From Emergomyces orientalis (Eukaryota; Ascomycota; Eurotiomycetes; Onygenales; Ajellomycetaceae), in contig MOWL01000001.1 in NCBI GenBank assembly GCA_002110485.1, forward strand, positions 62,001 to 126,000: 64,000 nucleotides of DNA, read 5' to 3'. Every line of letters starts with the position of its first letter. Position 1 is the first letter of the stretch. The translations under genes and the position numbers were made by a program. Below are positions 32,927 through 45,900 of the stretch, piece by piece. Below the pieces are notes generated by a model. The model was not told where the DNA came from. It saw only the letters and a list, made by a program, of their open reading frames with translations, and did no database searches.

Positions 32927-35900
32927 TTAGGTTTCTGAACCGTCGCGTTCTGCTACATCTTCATCTTCTCCGACCTCTTCTCCCTTTCTATCAACGACGA
33001 TACGTGTCCCGAGACGCTCAGGAGGAATGCGGTCGCGGGATGCTCCAAAGTCGAGTACCTGCGTCATCCGAGTTAGCCAATCGTTATAAATAAAATGGAA
33101 TAAACCTTCAAAAATAAAGTACCTCAATATAGGTCAATCTGTTTCGCTGGACAGCAGCAACGCATCTCCTATCATTGAATCTAACTTGCCACACCCCGCT
33201 CAAGTCGGTGAGTAGATCCTTTAGGAATTCTCCAGTCCGAGCATCCCACATCTTCAGGGTACGATCAGACCCCGAGATGACTTTTTGATAGTCGTGTTGG
33301 AAGCAGGTAATGGCACCAGTATGGCCGCTCAGTACGCTTTGGCACTGTCCATTTTCCGCATCCCAAATTCGTAGTGTGGAATCAGCCGCGGCTGACACCA
33401 GTTTGTCTGAATGAAGATCCAAAAGTCCCACAAGGGACGTATGCCCCTCGAGGTTGTACAAAACTGCACCTGTTTCAAGAGACCATATTTTGACCATGTT
33501 GTCCATGGACCCACTGATGCATCGGTTTCTCTTGTGATCTAGGACCACACTGTAAACTTTCAAGGTATGCCCCTGAAGGCGATGAAGCGCCTCACCAGTA
33601 GATATTTTCCAGACCCTCACTGTGCAATCGTAGCTTCCACTAACCAAGGTATCACCGTGGGCGGCTATAGCGCGCACAGAGTGTTGATGCCCAGTTAGGG
33701 CACGAACGAAGTACGGGTTGTCAGCGTCGGAGCCGTTCTCGGAATAGCGTGGATCTCCAGGTTGGGGAAGTTTCCAAATTCGCAGGTTCGAATCTCGAGA
33801 GCCGGTGATAATTAACGGATGTTTTGGCATCATGTTTGGTGTTCCATCTGGTAACTTTCCAACTGCAACGGGCAATAGAATCTGCAAACATCTCACAGTG
33901 GAGGTATGTCCTTGGAAGACCTGAGTGCACTCAGCAGCTGCAATGTCCCACACACGGACGGATCTATCTGTAGATCCTGAAACAAGCGTATTGCCATGAT
34001 ACTCTAGCGCCCAGACACCTCCTTCGTGACCCTCGAGGGTTGCTCGCAACGCCCCCGTTTTCGTATCGTAAACGTTAATGTTGGTGTCATCGCTTCCAGT
34101 TAGAATTTTGTCTGTATCAAACTGTAAGCAAGTAACAACGTGGCGGTCGTGGGCACGGAAAGCGATATGCATAGGCTTGACGTCATCTCGCATCCAAGTT
34201 TTATGAATGAGATGATGTCTCTGGTAGAGAGATTTGTAGAGGTGCAGGCTTCGGAGGGATGGTAGTCCAACGTCAGGGTACGGGACTGCCAATGCAGCTG
34301 CATTCGCTGCAGCGTACGGGCTTTCCGCTGCGACCAAATTGTCCATCAAGCCAATAGACTCTAGATGTTCAGATTGAGCGGAAACCCCGGACTTCCTTTT
34401 CACAAGCTTTCGACTAGTAACCCTGGTTACTGCTTTTCGTTTGGGCCGTCGAGAGCCCACTGACAATGGACCCAAGCTCTGTCTCGTTTTACGGGACGAT
34501 AACCATGCCAAAGATGAGACTGATGTCGATGAGTTCTCGCTATCGGATTTAAGAGGCGTAAAAGAAGAGCCAAGGTCCTTTTCCTCGTCTCCTGGGTTTG
34601 GGCATTGCCATCCCCAGCCTTCCTCAATAGCACGTTGCAATTCTCCCCGTGGTAAAACATATCCAGCCGTCTCAAAGAGTTCTTTCCAGGATTTTTCATC
34701 AGAGTTAATGATGTGCCTCCATTTCTTCGAAACCTGCGAAGCCCGACACATAGTTTTAACGTCGAAGTACTTGACAATGTTAAGACTGAGCTCCAGGGGC
34801 AGAAGAGCCAGGAAATCACATTTGAGAGCTGGATCGACCACACCAGCCACGAAGCGCAATGTTGGCTTTGGACATCGTCGCAGCAGCTGGTATATCATGT
34901 ACGTTTTTAGCTTATCAGGGACTGACTCGAAATAATCTAGCATCAAAGGCATGTCCATCAACGACAAAGTTGGCGAGGATGAATCAGTAGCATTGCTTTC
35001 CCCTTTCCCAAAGTAGCCTTTGGTGAGTGTAAAGTCGGTAGTACCCTTATGATTTTTTGAGCGGTGGTCAAGACTGGAATCCGTATCGCTCTCCTGCTCT
35101 TCAGCAGAGTCGAAAGCGGTGTCAAGATTTTGAGCATTCATTGCCGTTACAGGAGAAAGGCTTGGACTGGGAAGGCACATGTCTTGGGCAGCAAGACTAT
35201 CAACGGCCAATAGGCGTCTGGCCGGTGCCTGGGGACCCTTTCTCATCGAATTCGCAGCAGAACAGCGCCTGCGAGTCTGCCTCAATAGGGGCTGCCCTAC
35301 ATCGTCACCCAACTGCTTCGAATTATTATTAATGTTATTATTATTATCAAGTGTCGATCCGCCAGCAAACCCATCAGCATTCAATCCAGTTCGACGCTCA
35401 AATAGCGGTGATTTCTGGGCTTGATTTCCATCGTCTTTGTAGGACTGCGGCAACGGACTGAGCAGTTTTTGGTTTTCTTCCGCCAAAGATGATATGGGAG
35501 AATGTTCGAAGGATGATTTTCCAAAGGATCCCAAGCTGCATATTCGCCGGCGGTGGCTCTGATCGTTACCTATATTGAAGCTGCTGTGTTCTGTCTCTGG
35601 CGTAGCCAAACCAACGTCCTTGTTGAGTCGAGCCGCATCCAAGTGAGACTGTGCGTTACGACGACGGGTGATGGAATCGGCAGCAAGAGCGGTGGAGGAG
35701 CGCGTCCGTTTCATTGCATGGACAGATTCGGGAAGAAAAATGGGGGACACCGGACGTCGTCGTAATCTTTGACGCGGGTCTTCTGCGTGACGTGAGCGTC
35801 TAGGTAGGGCCGGTTTCTGGGAATCATAGGTTGATATCGACTGAATAACTCCGTCAGAAGCCTTAAGGGCTTCACCCTGCCCTTTCAACTATTCTACAGG

Positions 35901-36457
35901 TTAGCAAAGGGGAATATTTTTCTCACCCACATAGACGCAAACTCCGGGTATGGTTTATCCGTTGAAAATAAATAGGCAGAGATAGATAAGAGCCAAAGAA
36001 AATTCCTCACCTTGTCGAAAGCGTCTGACGAGTCCTCGGGCTCCTTGAAGAGGATTGAAGTGTCCCCAAGGTCGAAATGGATATCTCTTATCGAATCGGG
36101 CGTTGGGGTAGCAGCTAGAGGGTAAACTTTAGGGTCAAGAAGTTTGGATGAACCGGGGCCTTTCATGACCAAGGGGGGAAAGTTTGTAGTGGTTGTTGTA
36201 GTTGTTGTGATGACGGTAGTTTGGGTGGCAGGAGCAAAAGAGAATTGGCCAACTGAGCTGTTTGAGGGGAGACAATCTACACGATCTAGACGGTCCATCT
36301 TCCCATCGCCGTTTCTAGCGTGTTCGAAGCTAGATCCAAATGTTTGATATGATGCAGGAGGTTCGGGGGACTCTACTGGAGAGGCAGACGCGGTCCGGGA
36401 CTGAGATTTAGAGCTGAGGTCTGCGGTATCGTTGGGGCTGGCAGCTGAGCAGCACAT
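32927..36457 (-). CDS. cdc4: Cdc4/Fbw7-type F-box WD40 substrate receptor of SCF ubiquitin ligase
   Basis: Recognises phosphorylated substrates for SCF ubiquitination in cell-cycle control. Exons 36457..36011, 35888..33123 and 33058..32927 give about 1114 residues. The first intron (122 nt) has GTGAGG, a TTGCTAAC branch site and TAG; the last rejoins LTYIE to VLDFGASRDRIPPE. Residues 1-440 are disordered. The dimerisation-like helix KTYMIYQLLRRCPKPTLRF (about 478-495) precedes the F-box (about 507-554, FLALLPLELSLNIVKYFDV). Eight WD40 repeats follow (about 724-1064), for example TGSDDTNINVYDT, SGSYDCTVRVWKI and SAAADSTLRIWDA. The helix before the F-box distinguishes Cdc4 from the sulfur regulator SconB/Met30. 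The start used is the first ATG after an in-frame TGA; an upstream exon cannot be excluded because AACAG at about 36515-36519 could be an acceptor. Confidence 0.9.
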
Positions 36458-39436
36458 GGCCGTGGCCGTGGTGTGAGGAATCGAGATCGGTAAAATGGGT
36501 CCGTCCGTAAACACTGTTCAGGAGGCCGTTTTGATTGCCAGCATATGGAAGCTCCAACCCTAAACGGACTTGTTGCAGTTTGTTGAGTTTCCGATCAAAT
36601 CATGATAGCGTGTCTCGGGTCCAAGGGTCCCAGGGGTCGGTTTCCAACACCTCAACAAAGGAACCCAAAGCAAGCCTCGACGCGTAATAGCGAAAGGGAT
36701 CTGGAAGTAGTAAGAGAGCTGGTTGAACAAAAATATTGGTGATGGTGGTGGTAGTTGTGAAGGGGGGAGATATTTGAGTTAGCCCGCCAGATTTGTGCAC
36801 GCCAACGAAACAGGGCTGGAAGAGCGTCCAAGTCTAAGAAAAAAGAAAAAAGAAGAAGAAACACAATCCTGCAAAGAATCAAGAGAAGAGAATGAGAGCA
36901 AAATGTCTTAGCAGCTTGGGAGGGGAGATAAGAGAAGAGGCAGAGGAGAGAGGGAGAGTTATAGAAGATAAGAAGATGAAAGAGGGCGGGGAGATATGGG
37001 AGAAAAAAGACAGCAGCAAAAACAACACCGGGGTATAACAGAACAACAGCAAGAGCACGGAGGACAGAGGATAGGCAACAGAGAGAGAGGAGGAAGGAAG
37101 AGAGGAAGTGGTTTGGTGGTGATGCTGTTGGCTGTTGGCTGTTGGCTGTTGCGTATAGAGCAGAGCAGAGCAGAGCAGAGCAGAGGAGAGTCGGGGAGAG
37201 GAGATAATGGGCAGGCAGGACAAGCGAGGGCAGGGACAATGTTATTACTGTCGGTATCTGTATGGCACTGTATGGCGCTGTATGGCATGTGTATGGTAAT
37301 TTTGGAACCTTACCTTGGAAAGCGCCCTTCCTGCCCAAAGCGGTCAAGGCGTCTGGCTCTGTCCTCTCACGCGTGGCTGGGTTAAGTACCCGATACCCTG
37401 CGCAACTCCACTTCATGGGCTACTATTTAGGTACCCGATACTTGCGCCTGTCAGTCGCGCCGACGCCCAGTACCCGGCGCCTACTCGGGACTTGGCGTGC
37501 GGGTTTGTTTCCTCTGCTCGGTCTCTGTACTCACTTCACTCCTCTCTCTTGAATTTTCTTTTTCTGCACAGCACCCGAAAGCTGAATTATTTGCCTTCTG
37601 TTTGCCTCCACGCATCTTTCTCTACATAAGTCTACGGGTTATGTATGGCCTGTGTATGGGCGTACGTACCTAGATTAATTGTATACCTACCATCAGCCTC
37701 ATCAATCGACTTCAATATTTGGTCTTATCCGAGCAGACTTAGCTCCAGTCAAAACTACCAACAAAGACAGTTTCTCCCCTCCCTCCTATTGGCCATCACT
37801 CGTCCTTTTCAAGATTTTTAAGGGTTTCGAAGTTCCCGGCGGTTGGAGCTGTATGGTCACCTCCAACCGGGCTGCTCCCGAAAAAAGGCCCTCTCTTGAC
37901 TTCTCTTATATTTATTACCCCCTCTGCCTGTCTTTTCCTCAAGGATTCTCTTGGGGTTTTTATTTATTTATATTTTATTTAATTGACGATCAGACTACAT
38001 TTGGAATTATCTGTCTACCTTAATGTAGACGCTCCTGGCTTGAGAAATATCGTGGATATTTAGGCCTTCATGATTTACTGAAAATTTAACTATATGGCCA
38101 TTTTATATTTACCACACTTGATCAGAACCGCGGATATATACCTATGTATGTACCTACAAGGCATTGAATCAATACCCAAGGAACCAGGGCCCCGATTTTC
38201 CCCCCTCGTCTTCTTCATTTTCGTACTAAAGCTCCCCCTATTGAGCTATGAATGTTTAATATTTGTCCCGCTGATATAAAAACATCAGCTACATATATGA
38301 AAAGGAACGTCCCGGCTGTTCCAGGGGGTTTCTTCAACTCTTCTATATAGTCAAGCCGTTTTTCAAAGCCCCTTTCTCTTTCTAGTCCTTGATATATGTA
38401 CCCCACAGATGCGAAGCTAGATATTTGCATAGGGGCTGTTTCGATATTATGTATATCATCATACATCATCGGTTTCTTTTTATCATTATACCCACCTCAT
38501 GTTTCTATCTAGAAATAGTCCTATTCACGTCTATGACGTTTTGTCTTTACTATTACGCTTACTATTACGCTACCTATTCCCCCTTCCTCAAAGGCGTTCT
38601 CTGGCTAGACGATGGGACAGAAATACCACACCCTTCCAGCATACTTTGTTTAATACTATGCTATCTTTAAGCAGTTATCTGTGTTTACTGCACCCTGTGT
38701 GCTTGCGATTACTTTCTATTTGATTGAATGAAATATTGATATATATATATTTTTTTTTTTTTGCTCCCTCTGATAAATTATCTCTCATATAGATGACCTT
38801 ATGAATGGATATAGCATCATCAAATCCAAACATGACTTTCAACTGTGTTTTCTTTGGCTCCTCAGATTTTAATGTCTCTGGGAGTGGTTCTTTGATAGAC
38901 AAAATAATCATGGTTCTTTGAAACAAAAGAAACATACATTCAAGTTTTTCATTATGTCCTTAATTAAAAAGTTTTTCATTTTTAAAAAAATTGTTTGATA
39001 TATATTTTTCATGTTGTTGATGCTGCTTGTTTTTTATGTTGTTTTGGTTGTTAGAGAGTCATTACAAATGATTTATCTTCTTTCTTTTATTCACATACTC
39101 ATTCTTCTCAGTCTGCTTCTTTTTCTTTCTTCCTGAGGTCTTCACTTTCACCCTTCACAATCTCAAATATCTTTTCAATATTGACTCTGATCCACATTCT
39201 TTTAACAGATCTTGAAGTTTCTTTGAAGCTCCAGGATATTATTTCTCAATCCACTTCCCCCGCTTCCCCTTCTTTTGCTACACATTGACGACCTTCTCCT
39301 CCAGGGTAAACTGTCTTGACCTCCAACTTGTACCCAAATCCTCAAAACCCAGCATCCTCATCCCCACCACTTATTTAACCCGCATTGGTCATTCGTATGT
39401 TACCGCCCCTATCTTCATCAAGACTTCATCAAACAA
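36458..39436. other. Divergent spacer between cdc4 and hop1 (3.0 kb)
   Basis: Includes the cdc4 leader/promoter and the hop1 upstream region. Tandem repeats lie at 37124-37181. ORFs at 36652-37416 (-) are Leu/Ser-rich readings of purine-rich DNA. 38000-39280 is A/T-rich with no coding signal. No gene is called. Confidence 0.5.
37124..37181 (+). repeat. Two adjacent short tandem repeats upstream of cdc4
   Basis: Four copies of the 7-mer GCTGTTG (37124-37151), then after 5 bp five copies of the 5-mer AGAGC (37157-37181). They lie about 0.7 kb upstream of the cdc4 start codon. Confidence 0.85.
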
Positions 39437-42400
39437 ATGGCGCGTGTCATTTTCACCGGCGCAGTCCAGCAGACCGCTGGAACTGAGACGATACCCAGGG
39501 CACCTGGCATGACCACAACAACTGTCATGCAGGCCCGAGCCCAGAAAGAAAAGCAACAGCAGCATGCCCAAGGCATACGACAGGATCAGAGCCTGGCCTT
39601 GGTCCAGATCATGCTTCATGCCTCTGTTAGTTAATTTCCCCCTTTTTTCACTCTGATACTAGCTGGAGGGATTTACCTAGCTAACATATTCCCTGCAGTT
39701 TGGCACTTTGTTTTATCTCAGGTAAGATTCATCAATCCTCTCAAATTTCGTCTTTTCGGAATCACGGAATGACGCATCGATGCTTCTGAAAGCGAAAAAG
39801 AGAGAGTATCTGTATCATCCTTTTACTTACCTTAGTCCCCCCACTTATATTCCCCGTGGTCGTATTTTATCTAGGGAGTTTTTACCCCTGAACTGCTTCG
39901 ATGAGCGCGATCTCATGAAGCTATCGAAACCGGACTCATACGTGTCTTACGCGAACTTCGTCGAAGGGGGAGGCAAGCCAGGTGCCAATGGAGCTGGTAT
40001 CACTTCTAATAATAGGGATATCCAACAGAGACGCGCGCAGCCGTTGAAGATTATCGTGCGCGGAAAGAATCCGAAGGCGGATAAGTTGCTGGACCTTCTT
40101 GTAAGTTTATTTTTACATAACAAAAATACATTATCATCCCTCGCTCTCTCTCTTTCTTTCTTTCTTTCCTTCCGTGCTTCCTATCCTCCTGCTAAACTTC
40201 TATGCCCAGGAACATGGAATATTCGACGCCATCGAAAAAAATTTCCTAGAAGCGGTGCAGATGACGATCTTCGTGGATAAAACGAAATCCTCACGCGTAC
40301 TGGAAAGCTACACGTTCACTTTCAAGTATACGGCTGGGAACGGATGTAAACAAACAGAGGGTGGTGGTGGTGATGATGTCGGAAAACGGCTGGCGAGCAT
40401 CTCCCTCGAATCAACGGGTTGTACGGCGGATATGAAAACTGTCAAGACGGCACGACAGGGTTTGGAGATGATTGTTCGTCGCTTGATTACGTTGAGCGCG
40501 TTCTTACCTATGCTTCCGAGTATGTTTGAAGCTTCTTTTCTTCTTTTTTCTTTTTAATAAAAACAACAGTTAATGCCCGATTGCTAACGCTTTTCGTTCA
40601 TTAGGTGAACGGTATATGGAGATACATCTCTTTTACACTGACGGCTCGCCTGCGGGATACGAACCCCCTGGGTTTAAGGCAGCAGAGCATAATGACCTGT
40701 TATTCGCGAGGAATGAGATGTGGTCGAGGGAATCGCAGTCGTGTGGTGCTATGGAGACGGGGATCCACAGGTATGTGTAATATACACATTTTCCATCCCA
40801 TTATCTTAGTGGTGACACGTGCAAAGGCCGAGCTAATTTTTTTTTCATTTTATTTTGAACCCTAAAAAAAGTGTTGGGCTGAAGATTAGTTCTTTGAAAT
40901 GGTCCGGGACGGACTACCCGAGTTCGGAATATGTACCGGAAATCCCAGAGGATATTGGGTATGGTGATAGAGTTCGCCGCGATGAAGATATTGGCATTAG
41001 TGACGTGGACGCCGCTGTTCGCGATCTGGGGCTGTCGACTCAAGGTTCGATTTTCGCGGGCTTTTCAAGGAATTATATATTTATTTATAAATGGAAAAAC
41101 TAATTATCGGCTCAAAATAGGAAGCAGTCAGGTTTCTACTCAGACTCGCCAAGATGAGGCTCTCAAGAAGGATTTGCAGAAGATGATTCCGGTATTTTTA
41201 GCACATCAGATGTCTTTTAAACGCTCCTAACGACATTTGTTAAGGATTCAGGTAGCTAACTTTAAATATCTATACATATAGCTGGCAACGTCAACCCCTG
41301 ACAGTGATTTTATTCCAACTCAGGGGAACCCTGACTCCTTCCAAGTTACGACGAAACCACAGATCTCTCAGGTGAAGCTATCTCAGCTAGGAGCACGGAA
41401 CCAGATATTCTCAACCACAGCTTCACTTCATTACGACCAGGGGATGGAACGTTCTTGCGCCATCCACAACGCTAACATCGTTCGTTGCGAGTGCGGATCG
41501 AACTCAGAGAGTCACGACACGGTAGGTTCATTTCCCAAAGTATCCAGAGCTATATATTGTATAATCCAAAGCTAACATCCGCCATTCCCGTTGTCACATT
41601 TTCTATAGCTTATATGCGCCTTCTGCAAAACTCGGCAGCATCTGACATGCTATGGCTTCGTTCATGGGCAGGATCCAGCCATCCCGGAAACCCATGCGTG
41701 TTACAAATGTCTCCTAGAGCCACAGGAAAGACATCTTGTGCAGGATATGCGAACACTGGTTTTGTTGCGTCGGGCTCTTCGGATCGTTATTGAGGAGGGC
41801 TATCCAAATCGAGTGCGGGATTTTGCTCAGAAGTTGAGTATGTATTATCTCTATCTCCGGTTTGCGAATGTTTGCTGCTGAAAAAAGAAAACCTTGTATC
41901 TAGATTGTAACGGCCAGACAATTGTCCAAATTACGGATATGTTGAGGAAACAGGGCTTTCTGCATGCAACCCCCGGATCCAAATCGAAAGGGTTCTTGGA
42001 GAAGGGGCTGCCGAAGTTCACGCTCTCCACGGAATTTGTGATTAAGGAGAGGCTTCGGAATGAGATCTTTAACCCGCTCGCGAAAATATCTCATCATGTA
42101 ATGTTCTTCTTTCCTTTTTCTCTGGACTGCTGCGGCAGGTGGATGGGAGTGGTACTAATTTCTCTATCCTCGATTTCTTTTATTTTTCTAGTATACCCTG
42201 CCGAATAATAAGAATGGACACGTGGGCAAGTTTGACGGTAGCGCCGCACACTCATCAGATGTTTCAAGCGATGTTCTGTCAATCGAAGAGACTCCTCCTC
42301 AGAGGTAATTTTAAGGCTATATCCACAAAAAGAGGCAAAGCATATCATTGTGCGTTGACGATGGAAATAACTAACTGCGAGTATAGCCCAGGATACGAAC

Positions 42401-42915
42401 AACGTCGCCGTGAAAGCAAGAATAATAGAATAACCGCAACCGGCACGCAACCAACTCCAGAAGTGAATGAGATCCGAAATGCATGGAAGGCGCTCAGGTC
42501 GAGCTTGGATTTTATAAAGCCAGTGGAGCCTAAGGGTACTTCTCAAGCAGAGATTCAGGCTCAGGCCCAGACCCAAACTCAAACGCAGGCGCAGAAGCAG
42601 AAGCAGAAGCAAAACCGCAGTATCATGGGTGCCGAATCAGGTTCTGGGTTTAGTCCTGGCGCAAGTTTCAACGGTGGGAAGAAGCAAGCCCGTCCGGCCG
42701 AGTGGGTGCGGGACGGGGATGACTACGACGGTGACTACGATGACGGCGATAGGATTATGGTGGACGGTTCGGATGAGAGCCATGATAATAATCGTCGGAA
42801 GAGAGTTAGGTTGAGTAAGCTTGGGAGTCCGATTAGTATCTTTGAGCCTACCAGTGAGAGTGGGGTGGGTAGTGGGAGTGAGGGTGAGAATGGAAATGGA
42901 AGTGGGAGTGTTTGA
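39437..42915 (+). CDS. hop1: Hop1/HORMAD meiotic chromosome-axis protein
   Basis: HORMA-domain protein of the meiotic chromosome axis, needed for inter-homolog bias and checkpoint signalling. Twelve exons: 39437-39625, 39699-39721 (23 nt), 39875-40100, 40210-40519, 40605-40770, 40872-41044, 41121-41191, 41282-41521, 41609-41837, 41904-42097, 42192-42304, 42387-42915, giving 820 residues with every phase consistent. HORMA (about 50-290): SLALVQIMLHASFGTLFYLR joined across the microexon, then PDSYVSYANF and LPSERYMEIHLFYTDGSP. A PHD-type zinc finger (about 450-500) has VRCECG, CAFCKTRQHLTCYGF and CYKC. A winged-helix-like stretch follows (about 520-600, TIVQITDMLRKQGFL). The tail is Gln-rich and acidic. 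HORMA plus PHD is the Hop1 layout rather than Mad2 or Rev7. Confidence 0.93.
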
Positions 42916-45900
42916 AAGGATATGTATGAGAGGGTCGGACACTTTTATGGCTTATTATCTGTCCTAGGTAGGTGTTACGAGTTAAGGGGGTTTGTTTTTC
43001 CTGATGGTAAATTTGGGTCTGTGATGGGTTGATAGGGCAATAACGTTACCAGCGACCTTCTGCTGATTTTGCCCCAATTCATCTGAAACAGGATTCACAC
43101 CAGCACTATTTCCCCCCGCCCCCCACCTTTTATTTTCTTTCGCGGTTACTTTAGCATATTTATTCCCTATGTTGTTCTATGTTTTATTTTCTATCTCCAC
43201 TCCCTTGTACCGATTTCCCCGGATCTACATGCGCAAGGTAATCTTCTCTACGCCCCGCACGAATGTCTGTCGAGAGACCCTCAGCCTTATGTATTTGCGT
43301 ATTTGCTTGGCCCGTTGCTTTTCATTTTTAGTTGTCATTTCGTTCCCCTCTGTTTTAATGTCCTCGTCTCTTTTTTTTTAATCCTACGGAACGTGAATGC
43401 TTGCTTAATCTTTGTCTCTGGCATGCGCATATGTACTCCCTCCCCCCCAGCCCTTGTTGGTTTTAAGTTACCTGTTAATGTTTTGTGGTGAGCGCGGAAA
43501 AGAACGAAAGAGAAAAGATAGGGAAATCATATTATTATAATTTGTCCAGTTCCGCTCCACGTTTACCGCTCTGAAATCCCCCCCCCCCCTCCTCCTCCTT
43601 TATATATACACCCCCGGAGAAAGGTTTCGAATCCGTTTGAACCATGCAGAGAACGCCCGCCTAGGGGCAATCACACTCTCACCTCCCTGACCACTTGGTT
43701 TAATCCTATCTGGAAGCCCGGCGGGGTGAATGGATCGTGGTAATTATCTGTCGTCTAATCTTGTAGAGCGGGCGGGAGGCGCAGAGCAGGAGGAGTAGCG
43801 CAGGGGGTTTAGGCGGGGCAAACAGAGAGAGTCTCGATGCGCCACGGCTGGCGGCCCGCGAGCAGGGATTTTGAGAGAGATAAGAAGAGGGGAAACGAAT
43901 GTTTACGAGGTCCGGCTGAGATAGAGGGGGTTTGAAATTGGCCGTTTGCGTGTTGAATCGAATCGAATCTGAGTAAACTCCTGGGGGGAGGGTTTTAATT
44001 TCCGTTTCTATTCGCCTCAGTCAAGGTGTTGGTTATTTGTATTGGCAATAGCTGCATGAGCACCCATAAAGCTAACTTATCTCTTCGTAAGAGCTTTTTC
44101 CTCACTTTTATTTCCCCACATATATATATGCACATTTAAATTGATTCTCACGGGCGAATTAGTTGAGTTATTAGCTGCTTCACGTTTTGCCAGGGAATTT
44201 TCTGAAACAAATACCCTCGCGCATTTTCCCCCAGCTATGCATATGGTTTACTCCATTATTCGTTCAGGGGGCTTGAAATGACAACCCAAAGCACACAAGA
44301 GTCATTTGGCCATTGATCGGCTGATCCCGGACCGAACAGAGTTATGATAGCGCTTCCATGAAATTGTGGGGAGATTCGGGACTGTATTTTGAGCATGGAG
44401 CAGATGGAGATGTTCCGCAAGCAAATGCACAGTGCAGGTAACTATTGGGTGGGTTGGGGGGGGGGGGGGGGGGGTTTACCTAGGTTGTTATGGTAATTCT
44501 GGTATGAAGGGGGTGATCAACCTTAAAATAAGAAAGGGATTATCGAAGATTTACGGGGCAGATCGAGGAAATATTAATTGCGGAAACAAAAGCTCCCATG
44601 TTAAAACTATTATATTTTATTTATCAATAACCTGTTCTGGCATGTTTCTCTCGAGATTCGTTTTGGCAGTTTGCTATCAGTCCAGACGTCCCATACAGTG
44701 GCATCGGTGGGGGAAGCAAAATAGCTCCAAACCAGGGCTAGCCTTAGATAGGTAGTTCACTAAAATGTCGAACCTTCGGAAGGATGAAAATATGGGGTTG
44801 AGAGCGCCATGATTTGCCTGTGATCGGTGTGATGTGCAGAGAAGCTCGATTAGGATCGACTCGGGTGAGATGTTTCTGAACTATTGAATTGTGGATGGAG
44901 AATGGTGGACGATAGCTGAGAAAGAGACTTTTTTGTTTTCTTTTTCTTGAACAGCGTGCTTTTTCGCTAAGCTACGAGATAAAACACACACACACATGCA
45001 CTCTCTCTCTCCCCCTCCCTCCCTCTCTCTCTCAGGGGAAGATAACAATTGACATGGGGATGCAATACCCTGGGAAGATGGGGAGATTAGGAGATGCCAA
45101 AAATAACGACAAAATTGCCTTGGCGGTGCTTGGGGACATGAGGAATCTGTCAGTGCTCGGATCCCTTAACCTAACTAGCAAAGCTGCTCCCGTAATGATG
45201 ATTGCAACATCGATACTGTCAGCTTGGAAGCATCATAAAAGTGGCTAGTATGGGGTAATGGAGTCAGAGCTGGTATGTGACTATCCATGGATGGTTTTTA
45301 CTGTACAAGGCGAAATCATCAGCAATGTAAAAACAAATACATAGATTACTGGGTAGGCCAAGGGTAAAAGAGATGTATGGAACTATAGAAGGTGTCATAG
45401 GTAGAGGAGGAATTGAATTATTTGTTAATTCGACGCGATAGCTTTCGGCGAAAGCGGGATACCATCCAGGGACTGGGCAGATATTTCGTGCAGCAGCCAT
45501 ATCCGCGTTGAAGGCTTGAAGGCTGAAGCAAAACTCCCGTAATATGGACGATTTCCCCCTGATCTGCCCTGTAAGTCATGGATCATGGATGACGGGATTT
45601 TGAACCACGCAGTAGCGGCAAAGGGAAGAACACGCTATTATTTGCAACTAAACGAATGGCGTTGCATTGCATTGGCTCTTTGAGTAGTGATTTCAGTGTG
45701 GGGATCCCTACCCCGTTGCTATTATTCGCTATTTTCATACTATTATTTCTTTATTATCTTTTTGCTTGAATTATGTAGTTTTTTTTTATTTAAAATAAAT
45801 TTTTAACTTTAGTTCCAATTCTGTATGCAACTCTCTTCCTTTGCTGGTGAGTTAGCTTTCATATTTGATGTCGAGGTCGAGCGAGCATCGCAATAATAAT

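Noticed and set aside
35894..36514. cdc4 first exon starting at 36514
   Set aside because: The codon at 36514 is GTG with a TGA two codons upstream; the first ATG in frame is at 36457.
43621..43660. TTTCGAATCCG resembling a tRNA B box
   Set aside because: No A box upstream at tRNA spacing and no cloverleaf arms.
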